From Lingula anatina (lineage: Eukaryota; Brachiopoda; Lingulata; Lingulida; Lingulidae): a stretch of 64,000 bases of DNA. The DNA lies in assembly GCF_001039355.2 (NCBI RefSeq), contig NW_019775561.1:146517-210516 (forward strand), written 5' to 3'. Both the position numbers and the translations under genes were made by a program. Below are positions 12,434 to 24,307 of this stretch, piece after piece. Within the stretch, counting starts at the first letter, position 1. Each line of letters begins with the position of its first letter. Below the pieces are notes generated by a model. That model had not been told where the DNA came from, did not search any database, and saw only the letters and a program-made list of their open reading frames with translations.

Positions 12434-13135
12434 CATTCAGATCAAGAAGAGGCGAGTTCAAGTTACTCTACCTGTCTCAAAAAGGAATTGCTTAGTTGGC
12501 TCTACGAGCCTCTTTCCAATTATTAATCTCATTATGTTGCAATTTAAATTTTATATTTATTTAAGAAGATGTTCACAGGGTAAACCAACATTAGGAGGTT
12601 TGATTTCATCGCTTAGATATCTGCTGAAAACAGATAAGTCAATCTGTCAGTACAATTCAAATATAATTAAGTTATTTTCAATTTGAAGATTTAGCGTACG
12701 ACGATGTAATTAACTAAAAAGTGTTATATAGTATAACATCTCTTATGTGTGAGTGTGTGAGCGAGTGTCTGTTTGTTTGTATTTGTATTGTCATGTTTTC
12801 TTGATGTATTGTGTCAAAAAAAAAAAAGAAGAGGCGAGTGCTAGCTAAGCCGCGACATTAATATGGTGGACCTACATGAAACGAAGACCGCTTAATCCTG
12901 TCCTTAGTAATGGCCTCTCCGCCTTTCACACCCCTCCCCATGCGTCGTCCTTGCAGGTGCACAGTAATTAAATCTCGGTTCAATTCAACCAGTTGAGGGA
13001 GAATGCGTGGGGAGTCGTTTGAGAGGCGGAGAGACCATTACAGGATTAAGCGTTCTTCCTTTCATGTAAGACTGGCATATTTAGGTCGTGGCCTAGCTAG
13101 CACCTGGCTGCTCTCGATCTGAATGGGGCCTAACA
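12434..13135. mobile_element. Foldback MITE, family A, interrupted
   Basis: The left arm (cattcagatcaagaagaggc, then 12840 onward: gctagctaagccgcgac, accgcttaatcctgt, cctctccgcct) is the reverse complement of the right arm ending ctctcgatctgaatg near 13133. The arms are about 110 bp each. Without the inserted 12458-12825 block the element is about 330 bp. It has no coding capacity. Confidence 0.75.
12458..12825 (+). mobile_element. Retroposed insertion with A-tail nested in the MITE
   Basis: This 368-bp block is bounded by a 14-bp direct repeat (AAGAAGAGGCGAGT at 12444-12457 and 12826-12839) and ends in a run of A. That is the signature of target-primed retroposition. No reading frame; probably a SINE or the 3' end of a truncated non-LTR element. 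Confidence 0.65.
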
Positions 13136-13699
13136 TTTCATCCAATACACATGCTTTTTGAATCTTGAATAAAGCAGGTACAGTAAGGGTATTTTGCTAG
13201 GTCAACAAAATTCATACTCAACATTCTCTGAGCCATGCAGATTTCAGTACATGGGAAATGCTTAATTTACATCAGGTACATGTTATCCATTAACGAGACA
13301 TAAATAAGGGGTAGTGCTAATATTTTTTCCCTTTTTTATCAGAAATTGTACCATTTGATCCATCAGCAAGGTAAAACTCGTTCTAGTTAAATGGTAGATA
13401 TGGGTGTATCTGTTTTGGTTTTTGAGAAATAGGATTTTTTAAACATTGAAGTGCATCATATGTGGAAAAGTAAGTCAAAGGATCAATCCTTTATTTAGTA
13501 AAAACAAGTCCAACGTGGTTGGATCTTCCCCAGGGAGGGGAGGTCTCCAATACAAATTTAATGACCAGGAGTTAAACTGTTATAATTGTATGTACTGCAC
13601 ATAAATGTACGTATTGTAAAGTCTACTGAACAGATTTTTAATTTAGACTTGAAATAAATACATTAATTATTATAAATTCCAGTGTCAAATTAAGATGCT

Positions 13700-13924
13700 C
13701 AATAAGTATGATCCATCTCCGACGGGTTTCTCACTAATTTGCATCCAGCTTAAGCAGCTTAGATGTCTGGCACGCCTACTGAAGCTGCAATAGTTAATTA
13801 CCCTCTAACAGCTGCAGTAGGTGTGCCAGACATCACGACCACTAAAGCTGAATGCAATGTGGTGAGAAACTCCATGGAGATGGGTCGATCCTGCTAGATT
13901 GATCTGGATGTGGAAATGGGTCCT
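13700..13924. mobile_element. Foldback MITE, family C
   Basis: Arms gatccatctcc / gtttctcac are the inverse of gtgagaaac / ggagatgggtcgatc. Inner arms (gatgtctggcacgcctact, agtaggtgtgccagacatc) are also inverted. It ends near tggaaatgggtcc, as other family members do. Confidence 0.6.
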
Positions 13925-14021
13925 AAAATTAAAATAACTATATCATAACTATTACAAATCCCAGTGTCACATTAAGGTGCCCAATTTGTGATTTCCTAGT
14001 CTAATTCATCGTAACTATGGG

Positions 14022-14300
14022 AGCATTTACAACAAGAAGAGCTGAGGTCTAGTAAGGCCCTAACCTAAATATGGCGGACCTACTTGAAAGGAAGGCCGCT
14101 AATCTTTTAATGGTTTCTCCGCCTCTCACACGCCTCTCAACACGTTGTCCCTCGACTGATTGAATTGAGTTGAGATTTAATTACTGCTCCTGCAGGGACA
14201 ACGCGTGGTGAGGATTTTAATCCTGTTAAAACAGGATCAGCGGCCTTCCTTTCGCTGCTTTACTAGACCTCGGCTCTTCTCGATGTGAATGCTCCCTGTG
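14022..14300. mobile_element. Foldback MITE, family A, second copy
   Basis: The inverted arms start gggagcatttac / agaagagctgaggtctagtaa and end with their complement (tactagacctcggctcttct, gtgaatgctccc). Internal arms (ggaaggccgct, tctccgcct) match the copy at 12434-13135. Confidence 0.7.
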
Positions 14301-15705
14301 AGTGTCTCTGCTAGTTTTGGAATACTAGTATAAGAGCTAGAAAATTTGAAGAAGTTCATTTCAGTGAAGGTCACGTTATAATTAATTAATTAAAAGATTG
14401 CAAATACATAAAATCCTATTCAATTTAACAGTGCATTAAATTTGTACCTATGGGTGTCTCAGTTTTTAAATATTTCACGTTTTATTTTTTGAAAAAAAAA
14501 CACCATTAAGCTTCGCGATGTTGTTGTTTTTGATATAACGTAGCAATATGAAAAAAGTAGACAACAGTTAAAGGGGTAATAACTCTTCGTATGAGATCTA
14601 TATTTCACAATAAAAACCTTGTGAATAACTCATAGAAATATAACATATTCTGTTTTACCACAAAACAGCAGTTATAGCCATTATTCTGATATCTGAACTT
14701 GTCTTTAGACCACGTGACTTCCATTGATGTCTATACTCTGTTAAAATCTCTTAAGAGATTTTAACAAAAAAACCAAACTTTTTAGAAAAAAAACAGGGAC
14801 TAACTTTGAATGTAAAAATGGATTCATTAACCATTGGTAAATATGGGAAAATTGTTGTTTACTCCAGGAAAATTCATTTTTTGGCCGAAACGAAGAGTTA
14901 TTATTGCTTTAAAGATTTGCGCTTGACAAGCTCTACAAAATGCAGCAAACTGGTCTGTAGCTTTTACAGTTGGAGATTTAGAACGAGTTCTCAGTTTCGG
15001 CATTGAATGGGTGCTTCTCCCGTGAACATGCATACTACCGATTAACCACAAACTCACGAAAATAAAAGGAGACCCACGGATAACTCCTCAGCGTAATGTA
15101 AACCCGTAAGTCTACGATTATGTCTAGATAATTTCAACCTGGTAAATTATGAATTTTACGGATACTGTATTTCTTTGAATTTAAATTCTTTAAATAAGAG
15201 TATTCTTATTGAGTGGAAGCAACGTAATTGGAAAGCAGACAACCCAATGGTTTTATTCTATACAGTATTTTAAGCACTAAAATGCTACAGGTAATGAATC
15301 CAAAATTTCGATCTGAAAAACTGATATTTAAATCATTCCAATGGCCCACTCTTGAAATAAGAATTTTGACTAGCTGAATAATAGTTCTAAACCGTACCAA
15401 ATAGCACCGATCGCCCTCCAAGATATAAAAAAAATTCGGGGCCCTTCACTGGGCAAGAAAACCCCATGTCAAGGGGGAGTGGAGGAGGGTTAGCATGTTA
15501 GTTGATAAGTGTTCACTAATAGTCAGGTGCGAAGCAAATGTAATCACTTATGTGGCAGTCATGACACCACACCTTAACCTAGACCCCACTCCCAGAGATT
15601 AGATCGATCCAACTAGAAAAAGAACTCCCCTTTTGAAATTACTGGCTACGGGCCTGCATGACTCGGGTTTTTCAGGTCCTATAGACCTGACTGATTAGGG
15701 ACTCA

Positions 15706-15924
15706 CTTAGACCCCATTTCCAGAGATTAGATCGACCTACTTTAGATCGACCTAACTCCCTGGGGGTTCACGCTAAATAGCTGTCAGCCGAGTGGACACG
15801 AATGTTAATTCCTTACAGCTTGTAGTAGGCGTGACGGACATTTAAGCCGGATTATCTGACAGTAATCTAGTGAGACTCCCCACGGGGAGAGATCGATCTA
15901 AAATCTATGGGAATGCGTCCCTAG
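15706..15924. mobile_element. Foldback MITE, family C, second copy
   Basis: Begins ttagaccccatttccagag, carries the GATCGACC / GATCGATC motifs and gtaggcgtgacggac core, and ends ctatgggaatgcgtcccta. An extra partial arm (agaccccactcccagag) lies at 15580-15596. Confidence 0.6.
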
Positions 15925-16814
15925 ATCACACCGTAACCAGACTGAGAGAGGAGTAAAATTGTGCTCTAGTTTCCTTTGACTCTACAGACTTTACAAATAT
16001 GTAAGTGTTTGGGTTTGTCTTAATTTTATATATTTGTGGAGATTGTTTTATTATTTTCATTTTGAATTGTAATATATATAGGCTATATACTTAAGTGCAT
16101 GACCGGCTAATCGGCGAATCAGCTAATGAGTAATCCAGCAATGCACTATCAGTCTTAACATATTCATTCGGAGGTTAAGTATATAATAAACAACGGCATT
16201 ATCCATTTGGGAAATTTTATTCAGGAATCACTGAAAATATTCACGAAGCACGGGTGTAGTTTCCCTTCTTCTTCGTATTGCTCTAGGCTGCGGGGCCACA
16301 TGAACTGATCATGTTTTAGACATCTCACTCAGGTGACTGGAATTGAAACATATATAAATATTGATATGTTGTTATGTCAGGGAAGATAGTTTAATGTATA
16401 GAGCTACTTAGTTTTTTGTCCAAAAAAATGATAAAATAAACGAATAAAATAAATAAACGAAAAATGATGACATACTGCTATCTACAAACGGAAAACAATA
16501 AGCTCTGTACATAGCGTTTTTTTTTTTTTTCAGATAAGAGAGATTTGAGTCCCACTGTGCTGTGAAGATTTGTCTTTTAAATAGCAAAAAAACTTTCCTG
16601 GAAATTTTGAAAGTTGGCCGTTTATCATTAGGTATATACCGTTTAAAACTATTTACAAAAACTATGAGGGCGTTTTCGAGTTTGAAATTTCATATTTTTG
16701 CCGTTACAAGTGACATTCATCAATTCATTTCTGTATTACAATGGCAATCAAGATGAAAGCGCTTGCTTTATAAAAAAAGACCTACTTTGTAATTTTAATT
16801 ATTAAAATAATCAC

Positions 16815-17252
16815 TTAAGAGCGCATTCAGAACAGCGGATTTATAGATCCGTGGATTAAATATGGCGGAGCCTCTGCAAAATCCCCGCGGGGAATCTATT
16901 CAGTACTTAATCGGGAATTAAGGAACAAGCTTTTTAGTGGGTCGCCATATTTGACCCGCAAATCTTGAGTCATTCACAACAAGTGGATCCGCGGACTATC
17001 AGATCTGCGGATCAAATATGGCCAACCCACATAAAAGCAAAGCCGAGTAATCCGCTGATGGTCTCCGCGGCTCCATACACGACGTTCCTTCAAGGCCCAG
17101 CAATTAAACCTATGATTTAATAATCCGTTAAATGGCGCGTGTGAAGGCGGGTCAATAGCAGTGGATAAGTGCGGCTTGTATTAGTGGGGTCGGCCTTATT
17201 CAGTTGGCGAATCAGTTAGTATGGGGATCATCTGTTCTGAATGTACTCTTAA
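16815..17252. mobile_element. Foldback MITE, family B, composite copy
   Basis: The left end TTAAGAGCGCATTCAGAACA and right end TTCTGAATGTACTCTTAA are inverted and both start at TTAA. Internally two similar units lie in tandem (ggatttatagatccgtgg; ggactatcagatctgcgg), so it is a fused or nested pair of the 190-bp unit seen at 30167-30355. No coding frame. Confidence 0.65.
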
Positions 17253-17274
17253 TAGGCCTAGTACCATTAACACA

Positions 17275-17493
17275 GACCCCATTCCCATACATTTGAGATC
17301 GATCTATCCCTGTGGGGAGTCTCACTAGATTAGTGTCAGCTTAACCGTCTGTCCCACCTACTAAAAGCTGTAAGGGGGTAATTAACTATGGTGCGCGCTC
17401 GGCTGACTGCAATTTAACGTGAACCCCCAGGGAGTTAGGTCGATCTAAAATTTAAATCTCTGGATAGATCTAAATCTTTGGGAATGCACCCTT
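17275..17493. mobile_element. Foldback MITE, family C, third copy
   Basis: Begins gaccccattcccata and ends tctttgggaatgcaccctta, with the GATCGATC, gtggggagtctcactaga and ccacctactaaaagctgta core of the family in opposite orientation to 15706-15924. Its right end overlaps the 3' end of the small secreted-peptide frame. Confidence 0.65.
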
Positions 17494-17702
17494 ACACTAA
17501 CCCACTGGTCCTTGCAAAGGCAAGTCGTATAGCAAGGCATTGGCACTGGTTTCACTCCCTTAGGAGCCGGCGGAGGGGGCAGGCACCAATTTTCACACTT
17601 GCAATCATCCGGAGAACACCCTCTGCAGTCGACATAGGACGCTTGCACGTCGCTGAGGAAGAACAACACGCAGACCAATGTAAGAGCAAGCAGCAGCTTC
17701 AT
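17445..17702 (-). CDS. Small secreted cysteine-rich peptide, function unknown
   Basis: The 85-codon frame starts at ATG 17702-17700. Residues 1-21 are a good signal peptide (charged MK, a hydrophobic LLLALTLVCVLFFL core, a likely cleavage after VQA). The mature part has eight Cys in two clusters: CRGC, DDCKC and ENWC, then CYTTCLC. A proline-rich spacer (LPPPPAPKGVKPVP) lies between them. Four disulfides are plausible. Family not recognised: antimicrobial, matrix and other secreted roles are all possible, and I assign none. Residues from about 71 on are encoded by the end of a MITE. A GT donor (AGT|gtaagg) at 17496/17495 could instead end this exon after KDQWVS, with a further exon downstream. 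A TATA-like TTAAATAG lies about 110 bases upstream. Confidence 0.55.
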   Translation of the reverse strand: MKLLLALTLVCVLFFLSDVQASYVDCRGCSPDDCKCENWCLPPPPAPKGVKPVPMPCYTTCLCKDQWVSVRVHSQRFRSIQRFKF

Positions 17703-18470
17703 TGTTGGTGGGTTGGGTTCGGGTTATTATGCAGCAGGCCCTCGACGAAAAGAACAGAGCTTTGTTCTGGAGCAGCTAGCGGTTAACAAGCTATTGAGAA
17801 CTATGTCTATTTAAGGGTTTTTTTGTAACTGGCTAATTCGCCGTTCACGGTGTATCGATAATTTTGTAATGGAGAATAATTGTACAAAATACTAGAGCGC
17901 AGAAATTATGCACCACCTTGTCAAGAATAAATGAGGGTTTTCTCTCATTGTGAAACACAATGATACCTCGATAGGACAATTGTACCCTATTATTGTAATG
18001 TTTTTAGGAGATGATGGGAAATTTACTTCCACTTTAATAAATGAAAATGGCTGGGCGTTACAAATTTAAGTCACTAGCATGAACGAAAGAGCCAGATAAT
18101 TTGCGCTCATTATTTGATAAAGGGAGAAATTATCTGGGGGTGATAATATACTTCAAATTCCCTTTTACGTATTACATAAACACAAAATTACAGATCAAAG
18201 TTCATGCAGTTGTTTTGGTGGCACGGAGCGGCGCTGCAGCAGTAATTCCCAATTATTGGAAATGAAATTCAGCTTTTGTGGCATCTGAAAGTCGTGCATT
18301 TTTATGGATAGGGTGATGAAGAGGAAATTATATTTCCAGGTTATTGCTATTATCATCATTATTATTGCTTTTTTTGACTTATAGCCTAATAGCCTTGTGA
18401 TGTTGAGCGTCCGCCCCCGGAGGAGGACTTATCGGTTGGTTCGACCATGACCAGTTCTTCATAAACGGTA
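17703..18470. other. Upstream region of the secreted-peptide gene
   Basis: Holds the presumed promoter (TTAAATAG on the minus strand near 17813). The rest is unremarkable AT-rich sequence; I see no gene. Confidence 0.4.
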
Positions 18471-18479
18471 GGTACTTGC

Positions 18480-18644
18480 CAGGGGCGTAACCAGACCATT
18501 TATAAGTAAGCACAGATTTTGAAAATTCCCAGGTACGATTATATTCCGTGAAAAAATACACTAAATTTATAGAGAATAATATCATGGTTGGCTCAAAAAA
18601 TTGTACGCACAGTGCATCCGTGCGTATGCCTGGTTACGCCCCTG
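18480..18644. mobile_element. Short TIR element, family D
   Basis: Ends CAGGGGCGTAACCAG (18480-18494) and CTGGTTACGCCCCTG (18630-18644) are exact inverted repeats. A CTTGC direct repeat flanks both sides (18475-18479, 18645-18649). CAGGGGCG termini are typical of hAT-like non-autonomous elements (family knowledge). No coding frame. Confidence 0.75.
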
Positions 18645-18718
18645 CTTGCTGTCTCCCCGCTTGGTCCTCAGCACTTGACGGTTGGACTAGAGTCGAGGTA
18701 GTGTTCCTGGCCCCGGTT

Positions 18719-18721
18719 TCC

Positions 18722-18752
<31 letters not shown>

Positions 18753-18759
18753 ACACACG
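18719..18759. repeat. Poly(C) and (CA)n microsatellite
   Basis: A run of C from about 18720 to 18738 leads into (CA)n up to a CACGTGACC motif. Confidence 0.9.
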
Positions 18760-18878
18760 TGACCATGTGATATAATTGGTTGTTCTCTGATTACTTCTAC
18801 GTTGACTCTCGTGACTGCTAAGTACTTTCACATCCTTTGACAACTTATCTTCTATCACGTGACCTTTCACTATATAAA
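18756..18878 (+). promoter_or_regulatory. Candidate core promoter: two CACGTGAC boxes and TATA
   Basis: CACGTGAC occurs at 18756-18763 and 18856-18863, exactly 100 bases apart. TATATAAA follows at 18871-18878. The order E-box, E-box, TATA, then a spliceable exon 25-30 bases downstream fits an RNA polymerase II promoter; CACGTGAC matches bHLH-ZIP (USF/TFE-type) sites. Confidence 0.45.
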
Positions 18879-18899
18879 ATCTGTGCGCGCCAATTTCGA

Positions 18900-19335
18900 G
18901 CACTGAGACGGTGGAAAGGCTAAGACTTGTGGCTTGTGTTGGTAAGTTAGTTGCTCTGGTATTTCATTGCTCTCTGATCGTATTTCCAATCACCTTTACT
19001 ATAGATGTATTTTCCACTATTCTTATTCATTTTTCTTTCAGCCTCAGATTACAGAACCCTCTAGTTTATCCCCCCGTCTTAGTCACTTACAACCCCTTCT
19101 CGGACATTGGAGTATGTACGAGTTAGCGCTGTGTAAATCTATATACGTGTAATCTGTCATTTATAGTAAGACTAGTAGGCCTATTTCTTAATTTAACAAA
19201 AACATGTTAAATTATCAGTATTATTTATTTATTTCGACTGTATTGTAAATATTGCTGTACATCTTTTTTTAGGGTTTTTATTTTATGCTATTTTATTCGT
19301 TTGGATGTCAGAATAAACTTTGAACCAGCCACCTG
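18900..19335 (+). ncRNA. Candidate short two-exon transcript
   Basis: About 25 bases after a TATA box, a short exon ends at a strong donor (GTTG|gtaagt, GT at 18942). The acceptor follows a pyrimidine-rich tract (tttttctttcag) and exon 2 starts at 19042. AATAAA is at 19312-19317, with cleavage expected near 19335. The intron would be 100 bases. The spliced product has no long frame; the only ATG in the first part (19113) gives about a dozen codons. It could be a non-coding RNA, a decayed gene or a chance arrangement. Predicted only from signals. Confidence 0.35.
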
Positions 19336-19354
19336 AATTGAGTTAGCCATTCCC

Positions 19355-19420
19355 GGTAACACACACACACACACACACACACATCACATACACACACACA
19401 CAAACAAACACACACAAAAT
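19355..19420. repeat. (AC)n microsatellite
   Basis: Imperfect AC dinucleotide array with a few interruptions. Confidence 0.9.
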
Positions 19421-20279
19421 GAAATAACTGAAGTCTAAACGAATTATAATATATTAAGTTTAATGAAGACCGCCACGAGCCTTCCTGGTATTTCAGAGGA
19501 ATATCGTAATTGAGTACTTTTGTTTGACGGGTTTTACCATTTTCAAGATCTAATTTGGTAAAGATATAATTAAGTATTTTTTAAGAATACAATGACATTT
19601 ATAAGTTATTTTTGGGCATTCTAAAACGCGTTACAGCACACCTTCAATATTAATGATTGGAGGTATGATCGAAGAATTTCAGTTGCAAGTATCCCACGGC
19701 ACTTGCTGTTGAAATCTCGACCAAAGCGGGAGGCGGGGGGATTCGAAATTGGACAAGTTTCCCTCACCCACCCCCCTTTCTGGCACTGAATCCCAGGGTC
19801 TGATCTGTGTAACCAAGATAGTTATAATTTAATTATAGCAGTGAATGACACAATTTATTTTTGTTCACAAAAGGAGATAGGACGGAATGTTGGGCTCATC
19901 GGACGCCTGAAGGATCAGGGGAATGGCAGTACCCCAGCGAGTACTGGTATAGCTCGGTGGAATAATTAGGCTACCAAGTGTTTCCAGTGGAGTTACCGGT
20001 AAGTTGTATGGTTTTTTTCCCAAAAATATTTTACTAACAAAGTGTTATATAATCTTGCACGTTATTTTAGACATGCCAATAAGGTAGAACTTATAGTAAA
20101 AAAGTGGTTTAGAAAATTGCTGTCTTTCCCTTCATTATGCTGTGGTACTAGTGCATTGAAATCCAATTTTTTTTAAACCGGTTATAAAAGATATAATTCG
20201 TCACGTTGAAAGCACCCCCCCCCCCCCTTTCTTATTCATGGGAAATGAAAACTGTATAAAATCATTCAATAAAACGGCC
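19421..20279. other. Intergenic, nothing recognised
   Basis: AT-rich. A strong donor-like CCGGTAAGT near 19997 follows a GC-richer stretch (19870-19997), but no reading frame or partner exon is evident. A C-run lies at 20214-20227. Confidence 0.4.
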
Positions 20280-23200
20280 CAATTTTATTAAATTGTTATA
20301 TAGCTAAATAAAATGGTCTTTGTTCAACCATGATAATGTCACAGCTACATGTACTTATCATGCAAATACAATTATTTACAATCTACAATATACAAACACT
20401 GGCAATCTATATCTATATATATATATTCATCAAACAAATTCACAAAACAAAATTTAAAGAAAATACAATGTCAGATTATATTTCTCACCTCTGACTGAAC
20501 AGATTGAACAAATACGAGCAGCAACAGCAGACAGCAACAAACATTCAAATAAATAAATATAAATAATTAATTTTACTGTGTAACTGTTAATGTATCTTCA
20601 TGCGTTATGACAAATGCAGCGAGTGAAATATAAATTACTTGATGACAAATCGGATGATATTCACTAGAGGGCACCACATTGAGTCTATCTGTTTTATGCA
20701 AGAGCACATCTGCACCCCCTGGTGGGCAAATTAACCCTGCCTATGGCACCAAACCTATGCAATGAACTCAAATCAATTAAATGCCATTAAAATCTGGGAT
20801 GGATGAAAAAAAAAATGCAATTTTGGTGACATAAATCTACACTTAAAATGACTCATTTTTTGTTTTCTTTTAAAAAGATTAAACTTTGACAAAATTGGGG
20901 GGAATACCATTTTTTCTATTTCAAACTGTTTGATGAAAAGATTTTTAAAGATGGAATGTGGTGACAAATAAAAACAGGTGTGCCAACAAGAGATTTTTGT
21001 CATGTCCAACAACAGAAATAAAACAGAAGAATCACTGATACACAAATGAGCAGTATGCTTCTGTATAATACATTGTTCATGCACTATTTAATTATCATTT
21101 ACTTTAAAACACAATCCAAAGTTCTTAGTAGTAAAGCAAAAGGGATGTTTAACATTGGAGTAAGTCAAAACTATGGGTTTTTTATTGGTGATATAATATG
21201 AAATACCTTTGACTTCTATTAAATTCATATGCCAAAAGAAATATTCCTTTTTAGCATAAAGCATAACATTGAGATAAAATATTCAAATACTTATTCTCTT
21301 TCTTCTGTATGCATTGGTGTCTGATAAACATGCAACTTTGAAATACAGACTACAGTCACAGCTTTTTCTTACTTCAGCAAATATGAAATGAACTTTCATG
21401 CAAGGTATACTTCCAACAACTGTTTGGGGTGACTATTCCTAATGTTGTCATTACAGGAAATAAATTCCTCAAACCTTACAAAATTGTATAAACATTCAAG
21501 ATGCCTTTGCACTTAAATATGCAAAAGTGTCTTATAAAATAACATAAGAGGTATTAATAGAAAAAGAAGCTCCAAACAAATGCCATTAAGACAACTATAG
21601 ATAAAACTGCACAAACTGCTTTTTCCATTGCACTTGCTCAAATACATCAATAAATTAAACATCTACAGTACTGGTATTTTCAAACATTTCTTAAAATAAT
21701 AAATAGTAGCAACAGTGCCTTCTCAAAGGGATTGTTACATAATAAACAGGTGAAACAACCTGATATGAAATAATTCAAGTCTTTCATTTTGACACATGTT
21801 AATACAAAGCCTAGAACATCTAAACAGTCAGCGTCACCATGACAACATCACCATGACCACCCCAACCCCCCATGTTCATGGTTAGGGGCAAATGAGGCAA
21901 GTCTTTTGATTGGTTATAATAACCTTAAACAGTTTGTGCTGCATTCTGACAAGTAAAAAAGAAGACCTATAAGTTCAGATGAATTCAGACGATTAAAAAA
22001 AAAATTATACAAATCCAGAAAAAAAATACTAAAATTGTGGATGTTAGAAAGTGGTATTAAGGAACATGAGTGGAAAAAGAAGTTCCAAAGTTATAATAAT
22101 AATAATAACCCTTTTCAGCAATTAGTACTTTTAGTTTTATTAAGTTTATTAAATTAATTTAATCATGTTTATAAAGTATCATTATGACTTGCATCAGAGC
22201 ATTGACCACACCCTCCACTAGGGGGCAGGGCTGTCAGGGTCACATGACCAATATTGAAATCATGTGACCCTGCATTAATCCTACAGAGGTACTAATTAAA
22301 GAGTACAGTATTTAAGGACCGTTTCAAATTGCACAAGTATATCTTTAATCAAGCTATACCAATTTCAATTTTTTGTCACGAAAAGCACCCCACAGGAAGG
22401 TGCATCAAGGCAGTCAATTTTTTTTTCATGTTTTCAAAATAAGATCTCCCACAGTTTAATTACAAACCTTGAAATAAAATGGTCTTATGGTAAAGGATGA
22501 AAAACAAAATCAAAACATGACCTGTGGAAACGTATTGAAGATATTTACTTTAGAATCTAAATCATTTCAACTAAAAAAATAATAAATGAAATAAAAAATA
22601 TACTAGAAGGAGGAAAAAAACACTGTGACCAAAAGGCAATATACATGTCCATTTAAAAATGAACCAGTCATTGGTGCCATATGTCATGGATTGGCCTCCT
22701 GTTCCTTTCTGGCAGCTGTTCAAGAACATGTGCTCATCAGTTAAGACATTATTCAGGTACTAATACTACCCAGCCAGCACATATAGCATGGTTTAAGACT
22801 GGTTTATTATAAAGATCTTAATAGTAGGCCTGTAGGTGTTTATTTTTACTTATTAATTTTTTTTTTTTGAGTGAGGGGGGGGGGTCTAAACATTGGGTCA
22901 AAAAGGTTTGCTCTCAATCCAAATATTATTTTCGGTCTGTTATAAGTTGATTTTCATTGGTCTGTGGCTTTAGCCAAATTTAGATCAATGTTCAACCCAC
23001 TTGAATCCGATGTCCTAACAAAATGGAACCTGTTGTTTACTCCAAATGGAACTCACAACTAAACCAGCTGAGATTCGTAGTCAACCCACTTATGACCCAC
23101 GGCCAACCCGGATAAGACTCAGTCTAACCAATACTGACCCAATATGGGCCTTTTTTTACTGCTAGATATGGTGGCAGGGTAAAGTATGTACACTCAGTGC

Positions 23201-24064
23201 TCTTCAACTGTCCACATACACTGTATGAAATCTAATCTATGTAATTCACACTATAATACACTATTCTACACTAGAACTATCTCTTAAAGACAGCTTATAT
23301 GTCTCTACTCGTTTTCTCATAGGGGTCAAAAATTTAAACATTCACTTGTTAAAAACACTGGATATTTTCAAGTTTTAAAACTTTTTGCCTTTCACAATAA
23401 TGGCTCCTGTCAGAATTGTAACCAATTTTTAAACATTTTTCAATCTATATAATTGATCAAATTTTTGTTCAAATTTGGTGAGAAATTGCTCTATTTAACA
23501 CTCTACAATAAACAAATAATTCAAAGGGTCTTCAAGGTAAGTAGAAGCCCTGTTTAATAATGAAAAAATAATTATAACAATGATACAACACAATGTTTCA
23601 ATTCTTCAATTATCACAAAGTAGGAAAAAACAAAAAAAATATTCCAACAAAAAGTTTCTTCAGACTTCCCTCCTCCTTGTTGTACAGGTACGTCTAGAAT
23701 ATAAATCCTCTTGTCACGAAGGAATTCATTTCTTTATCAATGATTTTCCTCTACTTTGTAAATATCACTGCAATTATATAATAATCATCTTTGTGGCATA
23801 GGAAATGAGTCAAATCAGCCCTAACGTGCCTAGTCATAATTTATTTGGCATGAGAAGATGAAAAAGAAATCCGCAATGCATGTCAATTTGTATCTCTAGG
23901 AAGGCATACGCAGGGCAAGAATTCTATGAAATCTTAATACTACTGATTCCAATTCTTTAAAAATTTAAAATGATGTTATAAAGAATAGACCTATTCATTT
24001 TGAGGACTACTCTTGGGATTTTAGCAACCCTGTTTTACCCCCCTTGCTGTGCCCAGTCACAACA
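20280..24064 (-). other. RIM 3' UTR and downstream flank
   Basis: AT-rich sequence after the RIM stop, read on the minus strand, with no supported frame on either strand. Several minus-strand AATAAA candidates (complement TTTATT near 20285, 21180, 22136 and 23838) leave the true 3' end open. A long 3' UTR is usual for neuronal scaffold mRNAs (general knowledge). Confidence 0.45.
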
Positions 24065-24307
24065 TCACCTGACTGAACTAGAGGCGCTATTATATTGACT
24101 GTCCAAAGAGGAGGAAGAGTTACGTCGAGTTGACCCACCGCTGCCTCCGCCACTCCCACTACTGCCTGCATTGACCAATGAGGAGGCAGGGAACAGTTTA
24201 TACCAACCAATCACAATGTTTGACAGATCTAAATCATCCAGTAAAATCTGAGCCACGCCCATGAATACTTTGCGTTCCATTCTCCCGTAATCGCCCCAAA
24301 CTGTGAC
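24065..24307 (-). CDS. RIMS: RIM exon 29: C2B end, C-terminus, stop
   Basis: 243 nt, phase 0 in. Encodes VTVWGDYGRMERKVFMGVAQ, ILLDDLDLSNIVIGWYKLFP, a Gly/Ser spacer, TRRNSSSSLDSQYNSASSSV and Arg, then TGA at 24067-24065. Vertebrate IIVWGDYGRMDHKSFMGVAQ and LTRRASQSSLESS align. The Gly/Ser spacer is longer than in vertebrates. Confidence 0.97.
   Translation of the reverse strand, partial: VTVWGDYGRMERKVFMGVAQILLDDLDLSNIVIGWYKLFPASSLVNAGSSGSGGGSGGSTRRNSSSSLDSQYNSASSSVR

Larger units (their letters stand above)
12174..17444. other. Gene-poor, element-rich interval
   Basis: No coding region I can support. It contains foldback elements of three families (12434-13135, 13700-13924, 14022-14300, 15706-15924, 16815-17252, 17275-17493) and an insertion with a poly(A) end (12458-12825). 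12.2-12.4 kb is still zinc-finger 3' flank. 14.3-15.7 kb and 15.9-16.8 kb are AT-rich with nothing recognisable. Confidence 0.6.

Noticed and set aside
19870-20000. Possible first exon ending CCG|gtaagt
   Set aside because: A good donor but no promoter, frame or downstream partner.
20773-21084. 103-codon minus-strand frame downstream of RIM
   Set aside because: AT-rich composition, no domain; better explained as 3' UTR sequence.
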